The notes: generated by a model not told the origin, from the sequence alone. Shown: positions 1-6,020, numbered from the stretch's first letter. The stretch is 7,226 nucleotides of DNA from a bacterium (GCA_030692145.1 JAUYCU010000047.1:1-7226); one strand, 5' to 3'. A program made the numbers and translations.

Positions 1-56
1 TGTCGGGTTTTTGCGTATTTTTTTCCGGGGTTTCCCAGGCCAGCAACTAAAATCAT
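1..56 (-). CDS. pth: Peptidyl-tRNA hydrolase, N-terminal fragment (cut by window edge)
   Basis: Reading the minus strand from the ATG at 56-54 gives MILVAGLGNPGKKYAKTR, then an incomplete codon (CA-) that would suit histidine. This is the characteristic opening of bacterial Pth (GLGNPGxxYxxTRHN), whose asparagine in GNPG and following TRHN belong to the active-site region. The enzyme releases peptides from prematurely dropped peptidyl-tRNAs in the cytoplasm. Only about 18 residues are present; the remainder lies left of the window. The start is 3 bp after the stop codon of the LCP gene, so the two are very probably one leftward transcript. No Shine-Dalgarno sequence precedes the start; the upstream bases are the AT-rich end of the LCP frame. 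Identification is confident despite the short length because the motif is distinctive. Confidence 0.88.
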   Translation of the reverse strand, partial: MILVAGLGNPGKKYAKTR

Positions 57-59
57 GAT

Positions 60-1124
60 TTATAATTGATTATTGATTAGGTTTTTTATATATTCTTTTA
101 TTTCCGTATAATTATCCAGTCCCGCCCTTGGTTTGAGGATATAGGTTTTTTCTTTATCGAGTATAGTTTCTCCGTTTACCAGTAGGTTGTTTTCTTTATC
201 TCCGAGCGTGTCGAATTTTATCGTATCCAAGTTGGTTTTATTGATTAGGTTCCAAGTATATCTAATATCGGTAATGTCGATATTCGTGTAGGTGTGGCTG
301 CCGAAACTTTTCCAGAGTTTCAGAATTGTGGGAAAATCCCAGAAAAAATTAAGCGAGAGAATTTTATTTTTCAGGATATTTATCACTTCTTGCTGTCTTG
401 CGATTCTCGAAAAATCTCCTTCCTGTGTATTGCGGCTTCTGATAAACTTTAACGCCGTTTCTCCATCCAAATGATGTATGCCTTTCTTTAAAGAAAAAAT
501 TTCGTAAGAGTCGTAGGGCGCGGGGAATTTAGGATCGTAAATATCGTTATCCACCACTACGTCTATGCCTCCAAGCTGGTCAATCATATTTTTTATTCCC
601 TCCAGATCGAAAACGATAAAATAGTCCGTATCGAAACCGGTAATTTCTTTCAGACTTAACTTAACCGATTCGAGGCCTTGTTTTCTATCTTCAGTCGAGC
701 CGAACAGCGCATTAATTTTGGTATAATAATTCTGCTTGGGAAATCTTACCATCAGGTCGCGAGGTATCGATATGCCGATTGGTTTTTCTCCTTTGGGCGT
801 GCTGTTGATGACAATAATCGTATCGGTCATATTTTCTCCTTGGTATCCTTTGCCCGGAATTCCCAGTATCAGAAGATTGATTCTGTCTTTTTGTCCCGAA
901 GAAGAAAACATTAATCCCATTATTTGTCCTTGCGCGGAAATAATTATTTCTCTTTTTAAAAGTTTTTCCAAATATGGAGAAAAAGAAAGGAATGAAATCG
1001 AAACAGATATGGCCAAAAATAAAAGGATGAAATTCTTGAAAGTGTTTTTGGGTTTGTTTTTTTTCGGTTCGGCGCCAAAATCATTTCTCAAAGTTTTATT
1101 CAGTTCTTTTAATTGCTCTTGCAT
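60..1124 (-). CDS. LCP (LytR-CpsA-Psr) family membrane protein
   Basis: A 354-residue protein with the complete LCP layout. Residues 1-30 are a basic cytoplasmic tail, about 31-50 a single membrane-spanning helix, and the rest an extracytoplasmic domain. Family landmarks are LLILGIPGKGYQGENMTDT (84-102, acidic residue D101), SIPRDLMV (119-126, with R122 and D123), KINALFG (136-142), GGIDVVVD (185-192) and the signature LDGETALKFIRSR followed by DFSRIARQQ (219-245; R229, R231, R240, R243). In characterised members these arginines and aspartates bind the pyrophosphate of a polyprenyl-linked glycan and the enzyme attaches that polymer to peptidoglycan; some also act as pyrophosphatases. The substrate here cannot be read from sequence. 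It is the first gene of a leftward pair with pth. No Shine-Dalgarno is visible before the ATG. All key residues appear intact, and the length is normal for a single-domain LCP protein. Confidence 0.93.
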   Translation of the reverse strand: MQEQLKELNKTLRNDFGAEPKKNKPKNTFKNFILLFLAISVSISFLSFSPYLEKLLKREIIISAQGQIMGLMFSSSGQKDRINLLILGIPGKGYQGENMTDTIIVINSTPKGEKPIGISIPRDLMVRFPKQNYYTKINALFGSTEDRKQGLESVKLSLKEITGFDTDYFIVFDLEGIKNMIDQLGGIDVVVDNDIYDPKFPAPYDSYEIFSLKKGIHHLDGETALKFIRSRNTQEGDFSRIARQQEVINILKNKILSLNFFWDFPTILKLWKSFGSHTYTNIDITDIRYTWNLINKTNLDTIKFDTLGDKENNLLVNGETILDKEKTYILKPRAGLDNYTEIKEYIKNLINNQL

Positions 1125-1131
1125 TAGATTG

Positions 1132-1181
1132 TCGCGCGCTTTATTTTAAATAAGGTTATCCTGTTGCGGGAAGAGGCGCGA
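1132..1181 (-). promoter_or_regulatory. Possible folded leader of the LCP gene
   Basis: A perfect 6-bp GC-only-plus-one inverted repeat, TCGCGC at 1132-1137 and GCGCGA at 1176-1181, encloses 38 bases. Inside it lies a small AT hairpin (TTATTT at 1141-1146 against AAATAA at 1148-1153). The outer stem ends 7 bases before the LCP start codon, inside the transcript expected from the minus-strand promoter. It could shield or expose the start. The long loop makes this weak, and it may be chance in a short GC-rich patch. Confidence 0.25.
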
Positions 1182-1195
1182 AAGCTTATAATCTT

Positions 1196-1204
1196 ATTAT
1201 AACA
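1196..1204 (-). promoter_or_regulatory. Extended -10 promoter for the leftward LCP-pth pair
   Basis: On the minus strand the sequence TGTTATAAT (complement of 1204-1196) is a perfect extended -10 element (TGnTATAAT). No good -35 is found at the usual spacing (CTTCTC), which is normal for extended -10 promoters. Transcription would begin near 1190, leaving a leader of about 65 bases before the LCP ATG. It is the best candidate for driving the leftward genes, back to back with the rightward lepB promoter. Confidence 0.5.
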
Positions 1205-1205
1205 T

Positions 1206-1234
1206 TTGCCTTATAATTGAGAAGTTTGTATAAT
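1206..1234 (+). promoter_or_regulatory. Sigma-70 type promoter for the lepB-hisS operon
   Basis: TTGCCT at 1206-1211 (4 of 6 matches to the -35 consensus), a 17-base spacer and a perfect TATAAT at 1229-1234. The start of transcription would fall near 1241, giving a leader of roughly 20 bases before the lepB ATG at 1261. Two further TATAAT hexamers on the same strand (1187-1192 and 1212-1217) lack good -35 partners and are probably incidental or secondary. The -35 nearly touches the minus-strand -10 element, so the two polymerases would compete for this site. Confidence 0.6.
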
Positions 1235-1260
1235 GGATTTAGAAGATTTATACCGTAATT

Positions 1261-1830
1261 ATGACACAAGAGAAGAAAACAAAAGTTTCTGGTTTTAAAT
1301 ATTGGTTGGGTTTCGTATGGGAGATTCTGAAAATTGTCGTTATCTCTTTGGCGATTGTTGTTCCGATTCGCTATTTTTTGATTCAACCATTTTATGTTCA
1401 GGGCGCGTCAATGGAGCCGAATTTTCTCGACGGTGATTATTTGATTGTTGATGAAATTAGTTATCGCTTCGAAAATCCGCAAAGAGGCGATGTGGTAATT
1501 TTCAAATATCCTCTTGATCCCTCACAATTTTTCATCAAAAGAATAATTGGTCTCCCCGGAGAAACCGTGAAAATAGAGGAAGGCAGGATTTTTATTTCGG
1601 GGAATGATGAGACAAAGAAAATAATTCTGAATGAATCCGATTATTTACGGGACGTTTATACGGCGGGAGGGCTGGAGGTTTCCCTAAAAGACGGAGAATA
1701 TTTTGTATTGGGAGATAATCGTGGTTCGAGTTCCGATTCGAGAAAATGGGGAACATTGCCAAGTGGCCTTATTATCGGTCGGGCCTGGGTTAGGGCTTGG
1801 CCATTTAATAGGTTGGAAGTGTTGAATTAA
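1261..1830 (+). CDS. lepB: Signal peptidase I
   Basis: A 189-residue type I signal peptidase (S26 family), which cuts N-terminal signal peptides from secreted proteins at the outer face of the cytoplasmic membrane. One membrane anchor spans about residues 21-40. The catalytic serine is S50 in GASMEPNF, the general-base lysine is K93 in FIKRIIGLPGE, and the conserved box E is LGDNRGSSSDSRKWG (150-164, with D159). The single anchor and short length match the Gram-positive SipS type rather than the two-anchor E. coli LepB. Start choice: the ATG at 1261 lies about 20 bases downstream of the predicted transcription start and leaves a short basic cytoplasmic tail before the anchor; no Shine-Dalgarno is seen. 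It is the first gene of the rightward operon. The stop at 1828-1830 is in the same frame as hisS, 18 bases downstream. All catalytic residues are present, so it should be active. Confidence 0.96.
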   Translation: MTQEKKTKVSGFKYWLGFVWEILKIVVISLAIVVPIRYFLIQPFYVQGASMEPNFLDGDYLIVDEISYRFENPQRGDVVIFKYPLDPSQFFIKRIIGLPGETVKIEEGRIFISGNDETKKIILNESDYLRDVYTAGGLEVSLKDGEYFVLGDNRGSSSDSRKWGTLPSGLIIGRAWVRAWPFNRLEVLN

Positions 1831-1848
1831 ATCGATAATTACAGCAAT

Positions 1849-3198
1849 ATGGTAAAAGAAAAAAAACCGAAAAAGAAACCCGGCAAAAGGGGTAGACCAA
1901 GTAAGCCCCGAAAGCCGAAATTGCAAAAAATAAAAGTGCAGGCGCCGAAGGGCACGCACGATATTTTGCCGCAGGAACAAAAATATTGGGATAAAGTGCG
2001 GGTGATTGTCGGAAATATCGCCAATAATTTTGGATTTGGAAGAATCGATACGCCGATTTTCGAAGACGTAAGAATATACATAAAAGGAACGGGTCAGACA
2101 AGCGACATTGTACAAAAAGAGATTTATACGTTTAAAAGTAAAGGAGGAGAGTTTTTGGCGCTAAGACCGGAATTCACTCCTGGAATAGTTAGGGCTTATA
2201 TCGAACACGGAATGAGAAATTTACCGCAACCGGTGAAGCTTTATAGTATCGGTCCATTGTTCCGCCACGACAAACCTCAAGCAGGAAGGTATCGTCAATT
2301 TCATCAGATTAATTTCGAGATTATCGGAGACTCGAGTGCGGTTAGTGACGTGCAAATAATTCAGGTTTTTGTTTCGATTTTGAAAAAACTGAATTTGAAG
2401 AAATTTTATCTTTACATTAATAGCATTGGTTGCTTAATTTGTACCCCAAAATACAAAAAAATTTTATTGGGTTATTATCGACAGAGACTGGATAAGATTT
2501 GTCCAGATTGCCATAGGCGTTTCAAGGAAAATTCGTTAAGATTGTTGGATTGCAAAAAAGAAAAATGTCAGAAAATAGCCAAAGAGGCTCCGCAAATGAT
2601 AGATTTTCTTTGCGACGAATGTCATGGTCATTTTAAAGAAACACTGGAATTTCTCGACGAATTGGAAATTCCCTATATTCTCGATCCGTATCTTGTAAGG
2701 GGGCTGGACTACTACACGAAAACGGTTTTCGAAATTTGGGAAGACAAAGAAGGCAATAGTCAGGGAGCTTTGGTTGGTGGCGGACATTACGACAATTTGG
2801 TGGAAATGTTTAAGGGAAAACCGAATCCTGGGGTTGGCGCAGCAGCGGGCATAGAGAGAATAATCAATTCTTTGAAAAAGCAGGACGTGAAAATTCCCGA
2901 AGGCGAAAAGCCAAGGGTTTTTATTATTCAATTGGGTGATTTGGGAAAAAAGAAGAGCCTGAAACTATTCGAAGAATTCCAGCGCAATGGGATTAGGGTT
3001 GGCGAGGCATTCAGTAAACCAAGCATAAAATCGCAACTCAAGATTGCCGACAAAGAAGGCACGGAAATGGCCTTGATTCTTGGGCAAAAAGAAGCGCTTG
3101 AGGGAAATATCATTATCAGGGACATGGTTTCAGGAGCGCAGGAAACCGTATCGTTGGAAAAAGTTATTAACGAAGTTAAAAGAAGGTTAAAAAAATAA
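1849..3198 (+). CDS. hisS: Histidine--tRNA ligase with basic N-terminal extension
   Basis: A 449-residue class II histidyl-tRNA synthetase, which charges tRNA-His in the cytoplasm. The usual bacterial start region is at about 27-41 (KIKVQAPKGTHDILP). Motif 2 is LYSIGPLFRH...GRYRQFHQINFE (131-157, R139), the HisRS-specific signature is LVRGLDYYT (282-290), the glycine-rich strand GGGHYDNL is at 310-317, and motif 3 is AAAGIERI (331-338, R337). The insertion domain (about 193-262) has CxxC pairs (C195/C198, C218/C221, C255/C258) plus C235 and C240; such cysteines are common in this domain. The C-terminal anticodon-binding domain starts near 355. Ahead of the catalytic core are about 26 additional residues rich in lysine, arginine and proline, with an AT-hook-like KRGRPSKPRKPK at 13-24. 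ATG 1849 is the only ATG; TTG 1921 or GTG 1936 would remove the extension, and none of the three has a Shine-Dalgarno. Second gene of the operon. Confidence 0.96.
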   Translation: MVKEKKPKKKPGKRGRPSKPRKPKLQKIKVQAPKGTHDILPQEQKYWDKVRVIVGNIANNFGFGRIDTPIFEDVRIYIKGTGQTSDIVQKEIYTFKSKGGEFLALRPEFTPGIVRAYIEHGMRNLPQPVKLYSIGPLFRHDKPQAGRYRQFHQINFEIIGDSSAVSDVQIIQVFVSILKKLNLKKFYLYINSIGCLICTPKYKKILLGYYRQRLDKICPDCHRRFKENSLRLLDCKKEKCQKIAKEAPQMIDFLCDECHGHFKETLEFLDELEIPYILDPYLVRGLDYYTKTVFEIWEDKEGNSQGALVGGGHYDNLVEMFKGKPNPGVGAAAGIERIINSLKKQDVKIPEGEKPRVFIIQLGDLGKKKSLKLFEEFQRNGIRVGEAFSKPSIKSQLKIADKEGTEMALILGQKEALEGNIIIRDMVSGAQETVSLEKVINEVKRRLKK

Positions 3199-3217
3199 TA
3201 AATAAAAAATAAAATAT

Positions 3218-3562
3218 ATGGAGTCGTGTATATTTTGCGAAATAATTAAAAAGGAATCACCGGCCGATATTATTTATGAGGATGACGGATTTATTGTTTT
3301 TAAGGATATCAAGCCTCAAGCCCCACAGGATTTATTGGTAGTCGCTAAACTTGATTTGAAAGAACACCTAAGTTCAGCGGACGATTTACAGGACAAACAC
3401 AAAGAAATGATAGGTAAAATGATTTTACTGTCCAAAAAAATCGCACATGAGCAGGGAATAGGTGATGGTTACCAAATCCATTTTAATGTCGGGGGAAAGG
3501 CAGGTCAGTTGATCGACCATCTACATTTACATGTTTGGGGTGGATGGAAAGAAGAACAATAA
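3218..3562 (+). CDS. HIT family nucleotide hydrolase/transferase (Hint-like)
   Basis: A 114-residue histidine-triad protein. The N-terminus has the usual CIFCEIIKKE with C4 and C7 (a zinc pair in many bacterial members), then the core IIYEDDGFIVFKDIKPQAP. The HxHxHxx triad is HLHLHVW at 101-107, with H103 the expected nucleophile. Hint relatives hydrolyse nucleoside phosphoramidates, including adenylated amines; the physiological substrate is rarely known. Two positions differ from the common pattern: the histidine usually found in QAPxHLLVxPK is aspartate (D38), and the PKKH segment reads AKLDLKEH, with H50 probably in place of the usual histidine. The triad itself is complete, so it is probably active. 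It sits 19 bp after hisS in the same direction. No Shine-Dalgarno is seen; the gap consists almost entirely of A and T. Confidence 0.92.
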   Translation: MESCIFCEIIKKESPADIIYEDDGFIVFKDIKPQAPQDLLVVAKLDLKEHLSSADDLQDKHKEMIGKMILLSKKIAHEQGIGDGYQIHFNVGGKAGQLIDHLHLHVWGGWKEEQ

Positions 3563-3575
3563 GTAACATAAAATC

Positions 3576-3788
3576 ATGGAAGTTAAAAGAAAACCTAGAG
3601 AATCCACTTCTTTTCTTTTAAGGCGCTTTACTCAGAAGGTAAGAGAAAGCGGAATTTTGGTTCAGGCGAAAAAAAACCGATTTCACATAAAGAAACAAAG
3701 CAGATTACAGAGAAGAAAGGGCGCATTGGAAAGAGTGGCGAAAAGAAAAATAAAAGTAAGGTTAAAAAAATTAGGGAAAATCAAATAG
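3576..3788 (+). CDS. rpsU: 30S ribosomal protein bS21
   Basis: A 70-residue, strongly basic protein with the bS21 layout: an N-terminal EVKRKPRES, the conserved LLRRFTQKVRESGIL (14-28), AKKNRFHIKK (31-40), and a lysine/arginine-rich helical tail. bS21 binds the small subunit near the 3' end of 16S rRNA and the platform, where it affects initiation and access to the anti-Shine-Dalgarno. The length is typical for the family (about 55-75). It lies 13 bp after the HIT gene with no Shine-Dalgarno before its ATG, so it is probably co-transcribed and perhaps translationally coupled. The stop is TAG. A 67-bp gap with possible alternative hairpins follows. Confidence 0.94.
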   Translation: MEVKRKPRESTSFLLRRFTQKVRESGILVQAKKNRFHIKKQSRLQRRKGALERVAKRKIKVRLKKLGKIK

Positions 3789-3791
3789 TGG

Positions 3792-3841
3792 TTATCTGGT
3801 TTTTTCTTTAAAATATCGCAAACCAATAATTATTGGCTTTG
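3792..3841 (+). promoter_or_regulatory. Possible alternative hairpins between rpsU and yqeY
   Basis: Three segments can pair in two mutually exclusive ways. Segment A (3792-3802, TTATCTGGTTT) can pair with segment B (3820-3829, AAACCAATAA), giving ten pairs with C3796 bulged. Segment B with C3819 can instead pair with segment C (3832-3841, ATTGGCTTTG), giving nine pairs with C3837 bulged and a 4-base loop; its core is the 14-base palindrome CCAATAATTATTGG at 3823-3836. A short T run (3842-3845) follows the second hairpin. This resembles an attenuator or a weak terminator that trims expression of the genes after rpsU. Stems are AT-rich and stability is uncertain. Confidence 0.35.
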
Positions 3842-3855
3842 TTTTGAATAAAAAC

Positions 3856-4350
3856 ATGAACCTACAACAAACAATCAATCAGGAAATAAAAAAAGCAATG
3901 CAGGAGAAAAGCGAATTGCTTCTTTTGGTTTTAAGAGGAATAAACGCGGCAATTAAGAACAGGGAAATAGAAAAAAGGACGAAGTTGAGTAAAAGCGAAA
4001 AAGATATTCAAAAACTTGAAGAATTAAGTAAGTTAGGCGAAGAAGAAATAATCGAAGTTATTTCCGGCGAAGCGAAAAAAAGAAAAGACTCGATTACGGA
4101 ATTCAAAAAAGGAAACAGGAACGATTTGGTGGAAAAAGAAGAAAAGGAATTGGAAATTCTCAAAAAATATTTGCCGGAACAAATGACCGAGGAACAAATT
4201 CAAGAAGAAGCAAGAAAAACGATTAAAGAAATCGGCGCTGTTGGCCCCAAAGACACGGGCAAAGTAATGTCGGCTCTGATGCCCAAAGTGAAAGGCAAAG
4301 CAGGGGGTTCAATAGTGAGTAAAATAGTCGGTGAATTGTTAAATGGTTAA
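3856..4350 (+). CDS. yqeY: GatB/YqeY domain-containing protein
   Basis: A 164-residue protein of the stand-alone GatB/YqeY family, related to the C-terminal tRNA-contacting domain of the amidotransferase subunit GatB. Landmarks, numbered from this start, are LLLVLRGINAAIKNREIEKR (22-41), EAKKRKDSITEFKKGNR (72-88), EKELEILKKYLPEQM (96-110) and the closing GKVMSALMPKVKGKAGG (135-151). A charged insertion (about 42-63) makes it slightly longer than the common form of about 150 residues. The molecular role of free YqeY is unsettled; a tRNA-related function is inferred from the domain. An in-frame TTG at 3844 would add four residues, but it lies in the T run of the preceding hairpin, so the ATG at 3856 is preferred. 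Neither start has a Shine-Dalgarno. The final codons overlap or abut ybeY, indicating an operon. Confidence 0.92.
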   Translation: MNLQQTINQEIKKAMQEKSELLLLVLRGINAAIKNREIEKRTKLSKSEKDIQKLEELSKLGEEEIIEVISGEAKKRKDSITEFKKGNRNDLVEKEEKELEILKKYLPEQMTEEQIQEEARKTIKEIGAVGPKDTGKVMSALMPKVKGKAGGSIVSKIVGELLNG

Positions 4351-4753
4351 AATGCCCAAAATAGGCCTTGAGATAAACAATTTAACCAATCTCGGGGTTG
4401 ATAAAAAGTTTTTAAAAAAGATAGCCGAAAAGACATTGTCTTTGACGAAATTTGAAATTCCCGAGATGAGTATTGTATTGGTTTGCGACGCAAGAATGAA
4501 AAACCTGAATAAGAGATACAAAGACAAAGACAAAATTACCGATGTTCTGGCGTTCGATTACGGAGAGGTAATTATTTGTCTCCCTCAAGCCAAAAGACAG
4601 GCCAAGGAATTAAGGCATTCACTGAAAAAAGAATTGGGAATTTTGTTGATTCACGGGATTCTCCATTTGGCCGGCTACAGGGATAATATTAAAAAAGATT
4701 ACGATAAAACGAACAAAAAACAAGAAGAAATATGGCAAAAGATAACATCATAG
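4343..4753 (+). CDS. ybeY: Endoribonuclease YbeY / rRNA maturation factor, variant metal site
   Basis: A 136-residue UPF0054/YbeY protein, a metal-dependent endoribonuclease used in 16S rRNA 3'-end maturation and ribosome quality control. Recognisable segments are LNKRYKDKDKITDVLAF (55-71), VIICLPQAKRQAKEL (76-90) and HGILHLAGYRDN (104-115). In the usual HGxLHLxGYDH motif the three histidines bind zinc; here the first two are present (H104, H108) but the third position is D114. The arginine normally found in LNxxYRxxDxxT is K60. Both changes are conservative but unusual, so activity is likely yet unproven. It is a little short compared with about 150-155 in model bacteria. Start: ATG 4343 overlaps the yqeY stop by 8 bases; an in-frame ATG at 4352 begins 1 base after it and gives an equally plausible N-terminus. 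The 3' end overlaps ftsA by 22 bp. Confidence 0.9.
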   Translation: MVKMPKIGLEINNLTNLGVDKKFLKKIAEKTLSLTKFEIPEMSIVLVCDARMKNLNKRYKDKDKITDVLAFDYGEVIICLPQAKRQAKELRHSLKKELGILLIHGILHLAGYRDNIKKDYDKTNKKQEEIWQKITS

Positions 4754-5988
4754 TCGGATTGGACGTGGGTACAAGTAAAGTAAGAACGATAATTGCCTCG
4801 ATTAAGACAAAAGAAGACGCGCGTCCAAAAATAATCGGCGTTGGCGAAAGCGCATCTTCGGGAATGAGAAAGGGCGTGGTGGTCGATATAGAAGAAATGA
4901 CAAAAAGCATCAAGCGTTCGATCGATAATGCGGAAAGGGTCAGCGGCGTGAACATCGACAAAGTTTTTGTTTCCGTTGGCGGAAGTCACGTGAAGGCAAG
5001 GGGAAACAAAGGCGTGGCCGCGGTTTCGCGCGCAGATGAAGAGTTTTCGCAAGAAGATGTGATGCGGGCAATAGACAATGCTTCAATTCTTTATTTGGAC
5101 CCCAATCGGGAAATTATTCACATTATTCCTCGCGAATTCAATATCGATGGCCAAGGCGGAATCCAGGACCCCAGAGGAATGAGCGGATTTAAATTGGAAG
5201 TCGATGCATTGATTGTTGAAGGACTTACTCCCTATATCAAAAATTTAAGAAAATGTATCAACGGTGCCGGGCTTGAAATTCAGGGCTTGGTTTTAAATAT
5301 TTTGGCTGCTTCTCGTGCGGTTTTGACGAAAAAACAAAAAGAACTGGGAGTCGTGGTGCTTGATTTCGGCGGCGGAACAGTGGGCATGGCGGTTTACGAA
5401 GAGGGAAAGTTGTTGCATATTAATGTTTTGCCCGTCGGGTCGGCGCATATCACCAACGATATTGCTATTGGTTTGAGAACGAGCGTGGAAACGGCGGAAA
5501 AAATAAAACTTGCCTACGGGTCGTGTTTATCCGAAGAGGTAAGCAAGAAAGATACAATCGATCTTTCAAAAATAGATGAAAAAGAAGAAGGAATTGTTGC
5601 CAGAAAAGAAATAAGCAAGATTGTGGAAGCAAGAATGGACGAGATTTTTTCTTTAGTGAATAAAGAGCTTAAAAAAATAGGCAGAGAAAGGCTTCTGCCC
5701 GCAGGAGCGGTTTTAATCGGTGGCGGAGCAAAAACTCCGGACATTATCGATTTAGCTAAAGAAAAACTGAAACTTCCCGTTCAATTGGGATATCCTCAAG
5801 GAATTGACGGGCTGCTGGATAAAATCGATGACCCGACATTCGCCACTTCAATTGGTTTAATTTTTTGGGCATTGGAAATAGCAAGCGACAAAGAAGACGG
5901 AAAGATGTTTTCGATCGGTAAGATTTCTCCTTCCGGTTTCAAGGCAATCGGCAAGATAAAAAGCTGGCTAAGGAATTTCTTACCCTAA
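4732..5988 (+). CDS. ftsA: Cell division protein FtsA
   Basis: A 418-residue actin-like ATPase that anchors FtsZ filaments to the inner face of the membrane at midcell. In order: phosphate-1 loop VGLDVGTSKVR (8-18), the 1C/SHS2 subdomain (about 85-165), phosphate-2 strand VVLDFGGGTVGMAVY (208-222), and the adenosine motif VLIGGGAKTP (327-336). The C-terminus FKAIGKIKSWLRNFLP (403-418) is a basic amphipathic helix, the expected membrane-targeting sequence. Phosphate-2 reads TVG where E. coli-type proteins have TTD. The length is normal for FtsA. The start ATG at 4732 lies inside ybeY (22-bp overlap) and has only a weak purine run (AAGAAGAAA) upstream, so translation may be coupled to ybeY. ftsZ follows after 71 bp with its own promoter. 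Confidence 0.96.
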   Translation: MAKDNIIVGLDVGTSKVRTIIASIKTKEDARPKIIGVGESASSGMRKGVVVDIEEMTKSIKRSIDNAERVSGVNIDKVFVSVGGSHVKARGNKGVAAVSRADEEFSQEDVMRAIDNASILYLDPNREIIHIIPREFNIDGQGGIQDPRGMSGFKLEVDALIVEGLTPYIKNLRKCINGAGLEIQGLVLNILAASRAVLTKKQKELGVVVLDFGGGTVGMAVYEEGKLLHINVLPVGSAHITNDIAIGLRTSVETAEKIKLAYGSCLSEEVSKKDTIDLSKIDEKEEGIVARKEISKIVEARMDEIFSLVNKELKKIGRERLLPAGAVLIGGGAKTPDIIDLAKEKLKLPVQLGYPQGIDGLLDKIDDPTFATSIGLIFWALEIASDKEDGKMFSIGKISPSGFKAIGKIKSWLRNFLP

Positions 5989-5991
5989 GAG

Positions 5992-6020
5992 TTGACTAAT
6001 TTAAAGATTGGAGATAGTAT
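5992..6020 (+). promoter_or_regulatory. Promoter for ftsZ in the ftsA-ftsZ gap
   Basis: TTGACT at 5992-5997 (5 of 6 matches to the -35 consensus) lies 17 bases from TAGTAT at 6015-6020 (4 of 6 matches to the -10). Transcription would start near 6027, leaving a leader of about 33 bases before the ftsZ ATG. The -35 begins 3 bases after the ftsA stop. It would let FtsZ be made at a higher level than FtsA, as is usual in bacteria, with read-through from upstream also possible. No terminator is seen in the gap. Confidence 0.6.

Noticed and set aside
736..1149. A 137-codon open frame on the plus strand across the LCP gene
   Set aside because: It is antisense to a protein with full LCP motifs, has low-complexity hydrophobic content and no recognisable domain; it is a shadow frame.
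1684..2115. Several long minus-strand open frames across lepB and hisS
   Set aside because: They are antisense to well-identified genes, phenylalanine-rich (the mirror of lysine AAA codons), and match no family I know.
2430..2630. Cysteine-rich segment of HisRS as a novel zinc domain
   Set aside because: CxxC pairs in the HisRS insertion domain are widespread among bacterial enzymes of this type, so this is not new.
3199..3217. AT-only gap after hisS as a terminator
   Set aside because: There is no inverted repeat; it is simply an AT-rich spacer within an operon.
3844..3855. TTG start for yqeY giving four extra residues
   Set aside because: The TTG sits in the T run after the hairpin and lacks any supporting signal; the ATG at 3856 fits the family N-terminus better.
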